Source of the DNA: Mycoplasmopsis gallopavonis
Lineage (GTDB): Bacteria; Bacillota_I; Bacilli_A; Mycoplasmatales; Metamycoplasmataceae
Assembly (NCBI RefSeq): GCF_900660635.1
Contig: NZ_LR215031.1
Location: 248,001-312,000, forward strand
Reading direction: 5' to 3'
DNA: 64,000 bases
Below, one piece after another: positions 57,399 to 64,000 of this stretch. Position numbers and translations under genes: made by a program. Below the pieces are notes generated by a model. It searched no databases. It saw only the letters and a program-made list of their open reading frames with translations, and was not told the DNA's origin. Position 1 is the first letter of the stretch. Every line of letters begins with the position of its first letter.

Positions 57399-60300
57399 AT
57401 GAAAACAAAATTAAGCACTAAGTCTTTGTATGTTTTAGCGGGTGTTGTTGGAGCTTCAGTTTTGGTTGCTACAACAGCAGCTGGTATTGTCTATAATGTC
57501 AAAGATCGGCAAAACGATAAAAATACAAAGAATATTTATGAATTTGTTTACTATAAATATGATTCAAATAAAAACAAAAAAATAGTTGCTGAGCCTTATT
57601 CATATGAAACTAAGAGCTTAGCAAGTGAAACAAAATTAAGCGAACTTGCAAAAAGTCATGTTCCTAATAATTTTGAATTTGAAAGTTATCAAATTGATTC
57701 AAATCAGGATGGTATTTATTTAATTAGTGTTTTAGTAAGACAACTTCAAAAAAATCTTAATATTGTCATTGTTAATAACGATGATAATTCATTATTAAAA
57801 TCTCATGTTCTTGTTATTCCTTTTGAACAAGATCAATTACAAATTGATCAACTTCAAATTCCAAGTGGATATCATCTAAAAAACAAAGCGATCAACCAAA
57901 TCCATTTAGAACCAAACCAAGAAGAACTGCAAGTTGATGTTGTACCAGATACAAAAGAAATTCGTTTAAGATATTTTGTACATCATGATCAAAATAATGA
58001 ACTACTTCCTGGTAAGGAATTAGTATTAAGTGTTCCGTATGAAACGGAAACTTTAGATCTTTATTCAAATCCTCAATATTTACCAAATAATTATCTTTTA
58101 GCAAATGATCAAGCACAAGTTATTAATTTACAAAAAGTTAATGATGTTGTTTTGGTCGAAAAAGCAGTTCGTAAAAGTGCTACTTTGAGTTTTTATTTAG
58201 ATAATTCAAAAATTGAAGAAAAAATTGTTTCAATTCCAAATGAACAGGAAACAATTGATTTAACCGCTTTTATCCCAGAAGGTTATAAGCTAGCACAGGG
58301 TCAAGAAAATATAGTTGATTATTCATCAGAATTAAGAATTAATTTATCTAAAATAACAAAGTTAGTCACTTTTGAATTTATGCTTGAAAACAACACCAAA
58401 GTTGGTTCATATCAAGCAAACTTTTTACCAGAAACAACCACTGTTAATTTAGATTTAAGACAAATTCCACATGATTTTGTTTTAGTTGAAAATATTCAAG
58501 AATTTGCAATTAATGATGTAATTCGGGTAACTGTACGACCAAAATATAAATACTTTACTTTAGTTTTTGAAGTTAATAAGCAAAAAGTAGAAGAGAAAAT
58601 GAATTTAAAAATTGATTTTCTAGCTAATAAAATTGACTTAACTCAATATTTACCAATAGGAATGAAATTAGCAAACAATCAAGAAACTATGGTTGAGTAT
58701 CAACCGGGCGTTGTTGTTCAGGTTGTTTATATTAAGAAAGATTCACAAGTTATTTATTATGATATAGATTCACAAAAAGTGGTTTCTACAATTAGTAAAA
58801 AAGTAGAATATAATGTTAATCAAATTGATGTTCAAAGTGAATTACCAAATGGATATTTTTTAGCTCCTGGACAAAAAGAAGTTGTTGATTTTGCAAATCA
58901 AATTCGTGTTAATATTACTAAAAATAACCCAGGTAGCTCAGAAAATGTCAACGAAGAACCTATTACTAATCACGAATCCAACTCAGAAGTAGTAGAAAGT
59001 GAAAATTTACATGCTTTTAGTTTAATTAAAGACAATTACTCTCTCTTTGATATGCGTAATTTAAATGATCGCTTCCATAATCTTGAAAACAAAATTACTG
59101 ATATCGATCATTTAAACAATACAGAATTAAGTTCTTTGAATCAAGAGCTTAATTCTTTTCTTATTACTCTTGAAGAACAAATTAAATCAAATTGAACTAA
59201 TAAACAAGAAGAAATTAAACAGTTAATTAATAATTTTGCTTCTCAAAATTATTATATGGATGATTTTTCTGCATTATTGGAAACTTTAAATTCTAGTTTC
59301 GAAACCCAAAATTCAAAAACAAATCTTGTTAGGTTTTATGTTTTAAATAACTTGAAATTTCAAGATCTAAAACAACAAATAATAGAATTTAAAAATCAAG
59401 TCGATAGTTTTGATTTAAGTTCAGGGGATGTGCGTCAGGGTGGAAGATATAATATTTTTGTAAATTTAAATTATCCACGTCCAACAGGTGCTGAATATAT
59501 CATCGGTACTAACTCAAAAGTGCAAGTTCAATTAACTTTTCAAGATAAAAATAATAGTCAAGCTATTTTCAATTTGAAGCATCTTAAAAAATATTTAAGT
59601 GAAAATAAACTGAAATTACAAGCTAAATTTGGAGTTCGTACTTCCAAATTTTATGAGATTGCCTTAGACCAAATTGATTTTGCTTCAAATTCTATTTTTT
59701 TAAATTATAGTTCCACAACAAATGAAGAATGAATTTTAAAATTCAATTTACAAAACATTAATCACTCAACAATTAGTTACAATACCTATGATAAAAAAGA
59801 TCAATCTTTCAATATTTTTGTACGTAGTGGAAATAATCCAGATCAAACACCAAATCGAAGTGAAGTTACCCCTAATTCATTAGCTGATTATTGACTTTTT
59901 CCAAGCACTTATAAAATTCAATTCCGTGAAAAATTAGAAACAGAGGGAGCAAACGAAGCTACTTTAAGAAAATTAAATTCTTATATTCAAGAGAATGGAA
60001 AAACTAGTTGAAATACAAAAATTTCAAATGGTCAAGCTTTTTCATATCAAGATGCTCTTTGAATTGCTTTCTTAAATTTCTTTAAGCAGGCTAATTTTGC
60101 AAATAATGATTTTACATTGGAAGAAAATCAAACTCTTTTTACCAAACCATTTGACACCAACGGATCATTTAGTTTTCAATTTAGTGCTATCGCAAATCAA
60201 GCTAAAGCTATCGGTAGCTTAAATTACTTTGGTGGTTCTTTCTTTGAAGTTGCATTTTTATCTTCACATTTAGCTAGCTATAAATTGCAATCCCAAGATC

Positions 60301-60632
60301 GTTTAAAAATAATTTTTAGTTTAAACAATCAAGGTGATTCTTGAAAACAAGGTTATAAAGCAAATGCTTTACCTGTTTTAATTAATAATAGTAATGGTAA
60401 TTTAACACCACTTCGCTTTTTAGGATTTAATGGAAAATACCCATTTTTAGCAAATATTTATGGGAATTTCACTTTACAAGTTTTTGTTAATGATTCTAAA
60501 ATTTATGAATTATCATCAAACCAAGCGAATAATACCCATGTCTTTCCGATTTTTGTTTTAAATAAAAATCAAACAGACGGCCAAGGAGTAATAGATGTTT
60601 ACACATCAGGTACTCGCAGTGCTATTGGTTAG
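57399..60632 (+). CDS. Membrane-anchored repeat protein 3 (1077 aa)
   Basis: Not recognised as a named family. Residues 10-32 form an N-terminal anchor (YVLAGVVGASVLVATTAAGIVY). Residues 45 to about 505 are seven degenerate beta-type repeats of 60-75 residues. Each has the plan 'hydrophobic strand - D/N turn - I-P-x-G-Y-x-L - short strand' (IPSGYHLK, LPNNYLLA, IPEGYKLA, IPHDFVLV, LPIGMKLA, LPNGYFLA), somewhat like MucBP-type surface repeats. A short coiled coil (540-620) and a unique C-terminal domain follow. The likely role is surface binding; this is inference. The last 67 bases are also present in the right-hand IS target repeat. Confidence 0.85.
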
Positions 60633-60703
60633 AAAAAACTCATACTTAATAAGTATGAGTTTTTCTTTATGGTTGAATCTCAGGATCGGCTTTACCGATT
60701 GAT
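60566..60703. repeat. 138-bp target-site duplication, left copy
   Basis: Identical to 62551-62688. It holds the last 67 bases of the repeat-protein gene, the shared terminator, and a detached copy of the last 37 bases of the convergent nuclease gene. Confidence 0.95.
60634..60664. terminator. Bidirectional terminator after the repeat-protein gene
   Basis: AAAAACTCATACTT and AAGTATGAGTTTTT form a 14-bp stem with a 3-base loop. An identical copy at 62619-62649 serves the convergent nuclease gene. Confidence 0.9.
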
Positions 60704-62550
60704 CCTGAGTTTCCAAGTTGAGACGCTATAAAAAACGAATACATCTATAAATAAGGTGTATTCGTTTTTTTACATTTAAAATTACACACATAGAATTAAC
60801 TCATACATGCGATAAAATCTTTATAAATTTTTATATTTTCTTTGTGGTTTTCATCCAAATCATTAATTATTTCTTGTACCACTTTTCCATTTACTTCTTT
60901 TTTTGTTATAGTCATCATTCTTAATGAATCCACAAATAAATCTAACGTCACTTTTTGTATTTCTCCATTGATTTCATAATATTTCTTTAATTTATAAAGA
61001 CAGTATTTTAAAACAACAAGAGCAATGAAACATAATAAAAGATGTGCAAGTATATGCTGTTCATTATGAACAAAAACAGGTCTAACTTGTAAAGAAGATT
61101 TTAATGTTCTGAAATTTTCTTCTACTTTTCATTGTTTTCTGTAAATTTCATTAGCTTTTTCTGGTGTTAAATCTAAAATATTGGTTTCAATAATGTAAAA
61201 ACCATCTTCAGATTCTTTTTTCTTAATTTTCTCTCAATTTAATTTACCCACTGTTTTGCCATCAATGTCCATGTATTTCTTTTTATATTCTGGAACTAAA
61301 GAACTAAGTGGGAGTTCTCCATTTACAGTTTTCTTATTCAATTTATCAATAAAATTATTTCTTTTTAATTTATCTAAAGTCTTTTTCCCAGGACTGAAAA
61401 ACACACATCATTTTCTGTATTTACCATTAAATCTATTTTTGTTTCAAACAGATTCAACAATTTGTTCTTTCCAAAACATTTCATCTCTAAAAACATAATG
61501 TTTGTCCTCAAGAATGAATTTTTTCATCCCAATACTTAATGTATCTAATCTTTTTTGGAATATATATTTAATTCCTTTTTGTTCTAGGAAACGTAAGTTT
61601 GCATTGTTATTTATTCCACGATCTGCAACTATTATAATATCCTTTATTTTATAGATTGATTGAAGTTCTAAAACGAAGGATAACATTGTTTTACCATCAG
61701 CCGTGTTACCTGGGAACACTTTATAGTGTATTGGTATTCCGTTTTCATCTACAGCCATTGCTATGACTACTTGATCTTCATTGTGTTTTCCGTCTTTTGA
61801 AAAACCGTTTTTTCTTATTCCTTCTCTTGTAAAGCTTTCAAAATAAACTGTTGTGTTATCGAAGTGAAAAACTTTATTATTACGATTTGTGAATTCATTT
61901 ATTTTTTGAAATAAATTGACTAAAACAGAATTCTTATTTTCGAAAATAACATCAAGATAGTTATATATTGATGATTTTTTAACATTAATATCATTTATAA
62001 AATCACTTTTATTTTTATATTGTGACATATAGCTTCTTGGAAGGATAATTCTAGTTGCTATGAAAAATTCCAAAACCTCTTCTAACGATTTATGTTTACT
62101 TTTTGGTAATGCCGAAAATAAATCTAATTCTTTAATAACTTTATAAATTAAATCAACTCCAATATTTTGGATACTTGTTTTTACAGAAGTAGGTTTTAAT
62201 AATTTAAAAAACTCTTCTTTTGCAACAGTTTTATCTAAAGATGTATCTACTTTTTTTGCTATTTCTTTTATATCTTCAATTGAAGATAATCCATACTTTT
62301 CTTTGATATCTTCTCAGTACCCTAGACCAATCTGATTTCCATAACCTTTTTTAAAACCTTTAGAAATAGCTAAAACTAAATAATATTTTCCATTTTGTTT
62401 TTTCTTGCATAAACTGTAACTCATGCTCTTATTATATCATTTTATGTGTGTAATGTAAGTAAAAAAAACATTTTTTTCTTTAGGTCATATATCTTTGATA
62501 TATGTATAAAAAAATAAGCCTAAAAAATAAGCTCAACTTGGAAACTCAGG
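60704..62550 (-). mobile_element. IS1634-like insertion sequence, copy 2 (1847 bp), inverted
   Basis: Same terminal repeats and exactly the same length as 3416-5262, in the opposite orientation. Perfect 138-bp direct repeats flank it. Two near-identical copies 55 kb apart in inverse orientation could recombine and invert the interval. Confidence 0.94.
60796..62424 (-). CDS. IS1634-family transposase (DDE), copy 2
   Basis: 542 codons, the reverse counterpart of 3542-5170. Comparison of the long open stretch (209 residues) shows no difference. The catalytic blocks HFDNTT, VADRG and YRKQWKVEENFR are intact. TATAAT lies 6 bases before ATG here too. Confidence 0.92.
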
Positions 62551-62688
62551 AAATCAAACAGACGGCCAAGGAGTAATAGATGTTTACACATCAGGTACTC
62601 GCAGTGCTATTGGTTAGAAAAAACTCATACTTAATAAGTATGAGTTTTTCTTTATGGTTGAATCTCAGGATCGGCTTTACCGATTGAT
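62551..62688. repeat. 138-bp target-site duplication, right copy
   Basis: Exact copy of 60566-60703. This copy completes the 3' end of the nuclease gene and carries a 67-base orphan fragment of the repeat-protein gene. Confidence 0.95.
62619..62649. terminator. Terminator of the nuclease gene (duplicated copy)
   Basis: Identical to 60634-60664. On the minus strand it follows the nuclease stop codon (62652-62654) directly. Confidence 0.88.
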
Positions 62689-63638
62689 TTTCATTTTTCT
62701 AAAAGTGCAATTCATTGTTCTTCATTTTCACAAAGAAGATAATCAATTTGATCTTGGTCTTTTTGCAAGTCAAATAAAGGCGAAACTTTTGTATTTGTAT
62801 AATATTTATATCAATTACGAACTTTGGTAATGTCATCTTGAACTTCTAGTTCGTTAATTTCATATTTATAGCTTCGCATGTTTCTTTGGTTTAAATCAAC
62901 ATCAGCTGGATTTTGATAGTCATTTTCTTCCAAAAATAAAGCAATAATAATGTAACGTAAATTACCATTCAAATAAGAATATAATTGACTTTGTTTTCGA
63001 TACGATAAATCAACTTCACCCGCATCTCATTTAGCCATTTTTTTAATTCCTGCTGTTTTGATTTCTAAAATCACACCTTTTTCACGATGTTCTTTATTAA
63101 ATTTATATTCAAGTAATGCGATTTGATCTTCTAACTTTGCAATTTCTTCGATTTTATTGTTATTTTTAAAATTAGTTAACTGTTTTTTTAACTCATTAAT
63201 TTCGTTTTCTAAATTAAATTCTTCAAGAGTTGACATATAACCGTCAGGCACTCCTCCGAAAATTTCATCTTTACCAGCGAAATAATCATAGTTATAATCG
63301 GCGGCAACATAATTTAAAATTTTTGAAGATCACTTATTAGGTTGACTTTCTCTTAATTTATCAAAAATTAGTGGTTCAAGAACGGTCCCTGCATGAACAT
63401 ATTTATTAATCATTACAGGAAGTTTTAATCTTGTGATGTGACAAAATGCACCAAATTCAGATTTAAAAGGTTCATCTTTTAAAAGAATATCTCCAATAGA
63501 GCTTCCTCCGATTTTTTTGTACTTTGTTCATTGATTATTTGATTTTAAAGCAGCAAAAAGCGAATCGCTTAGGATCATTTGACGATTTTCTAAGTCAATG
63601 AAGTAATCTTTTTTATTATAATATTTTCTTTTAGCCAT
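62652..63638 (-). CDS. Putative nuclease of the YqaJ / MAGa7180 type
   Basis: 328 codons. An N-terminal part with IGGSSIGDILLKDEPFKSEFGAFCHIT, then an acidic residue in VHAGTVLEPLIFDKLRE, GVPDGYM, and GVILEIKTAG (the E-x-K of a PD-(D/E)XK active site), then YRKQSQLYSYL. That is the layout of YqaJ-type viral recombinase exonucleases, known in mycoplasmas as the MAGa7180 family. A coiled coil is inserted before the E-x-K. The gene lies 3 bases after a dNMP-kinase-like gene, which suggests a phage- or plasmid-derived pair. Its 3' end was rebuilt by the IS target duplication. Confidence 0.7.
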
Positions 63639-63641
63639 GAT

Positions 63642-64000
63642 TTATTTTAAAAAATTACTAATAATAACATCTGCCATAATTTCGACATTAGAGAAATTAG
63701 GAAGTCAATGACGATTAATTAAGACATCCATTGGAACAATGTGATCAAAGCAAATATTCACAAGTTTATCAAAACTTGTCTCTGTTGAGTTATCATCAAC
63801 TCCGGGTACAAATTTTTGTGCATCCATAAATTTTTCAATTCTTATTGATACAATTCTAATTTCATCACCCTCTTTAACAGTTTGTTCAAGTCTTTTCTTA
63901 TTCCCTTTGAAATAGTCAAGTTCGTTAGGAAAACGTAGATCATCTATTAAAAACAAACTATTTTGATTAGCTTTTGAAGATTTTTCCGCAATATCCACAA
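63642..64000 (-). CDS. Deoxynucleoside monophosphate kinase-like protein, C-terminal part
   Basis: 119 codons visible; the 5' end is beyond the window. LFLIDDLRFPNELDYFK matches the 'DDvRfpNE' block of phage-type dNMP kinases, with further charged helices (GDEIRIVSIRIEKF) and HWLPNFSNVEIMADVIISNF at the end. These enzymes phosphorylate dNMPs for DNA synthesis. The Walker A loop is not in view, so the family call is moderate. It is the upstream partner of the nuclease gene. Confidence 0.6.

Noticed and set aside
1-64000. tRNA genes, rRNA genes, CRISPR arrays and a replication origin
   Set aside because: I looked for their conserved sequence blocks and found none; a tRNA in an odd form cannot be fully excluded by eye.

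Overview
The window is AT-rich mollicute chromosome that reads UGA as tryptophan. The last residues of S14 and S8 are both UGA-Trp, and almost every gene longer than 100 codons is cut into pieces if UGA is read as stop. Gene content (ComEA/ComEC, type B RNase P RNA, a DUF31-type lipoprotein, long-target-duplication IS elements, single-ORF IS3-type elements, giant anchored surface proteins) fits a Mycoplasma/Mycoplasmopsis of the hominis group. I cannot name the species.

Layout. 1-3297 is the tail of the S10/spc ribosomal protein operon (rplX end to rplO). It stops at a terminator after rplO, with no secY. An 1847-bp IS1634-like element (3416-5262) follows, inside a 103-bp target duplication, then holA and rnpB. 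comEC and comEA lie convergent to rnpB. An AT-rich gap with hairpins leads to infC-rpmI-rplT behind a leader. pepO (minus), rarA-pheS-ung-pheT-glyA (plus) and hisS-aspS (minus) complete the housekeeping part to about 22 kb.

22.4-39.1 kb holds two adjacent giant genes for membrane-anchored, coiled-coil-rich proteins (2740 codons, and 2831 codons broken by one in-frame TAA). They appear to be paralogues. A third anchored protein with degenerate tandem repeats (1077 aa) lies at 57.4-60.6 kb.

39-55 kb is IS-rich. Four 1268-bp copies of one IS3-type element, all on the plus strand, and one decayed inverted copy surround a DUF31-like lipoprotein, nfo, a K+ channel, a LacI-type regulator, lepA and a BI-1-like membrane protein. 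Three of the insertion sites are the loops of rho-independent terminators. The fourth lies in a small palindrome inside a secreted-protein gene, which it splits in frame. The IS island after the giant genes carries a 5'-truncated, frameshifted remnant that looks like a subtilisin-type protease. A small RNA candidate with its own extended -10 promoter lies after lepA; its terminator is one of the IS targets.

55-64 kb holds a membrane protein, asnA, the third giant protein, a second, inverted IS1634-like copy in a 138-bp target duplication, and a YqaJ/MAGa7180-like nuclease followed by the end of a dNMP-kinase-like gene.

How it works together. Most of the window is core translation, replication and repair functions. 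The accessory layer is the surface proteins and the IS elements, and both IS families mostly sit where neighbouring genes are spared: one duplicates over 100 bp of target, the other enters terminator loops. Several monocistronic genes have TATAAT six or seven bases before ATG and no Shine-Dalgarno, which suggests leaderless mRNAs. Operon-internal genes mostly have AAGGAG-type sites.
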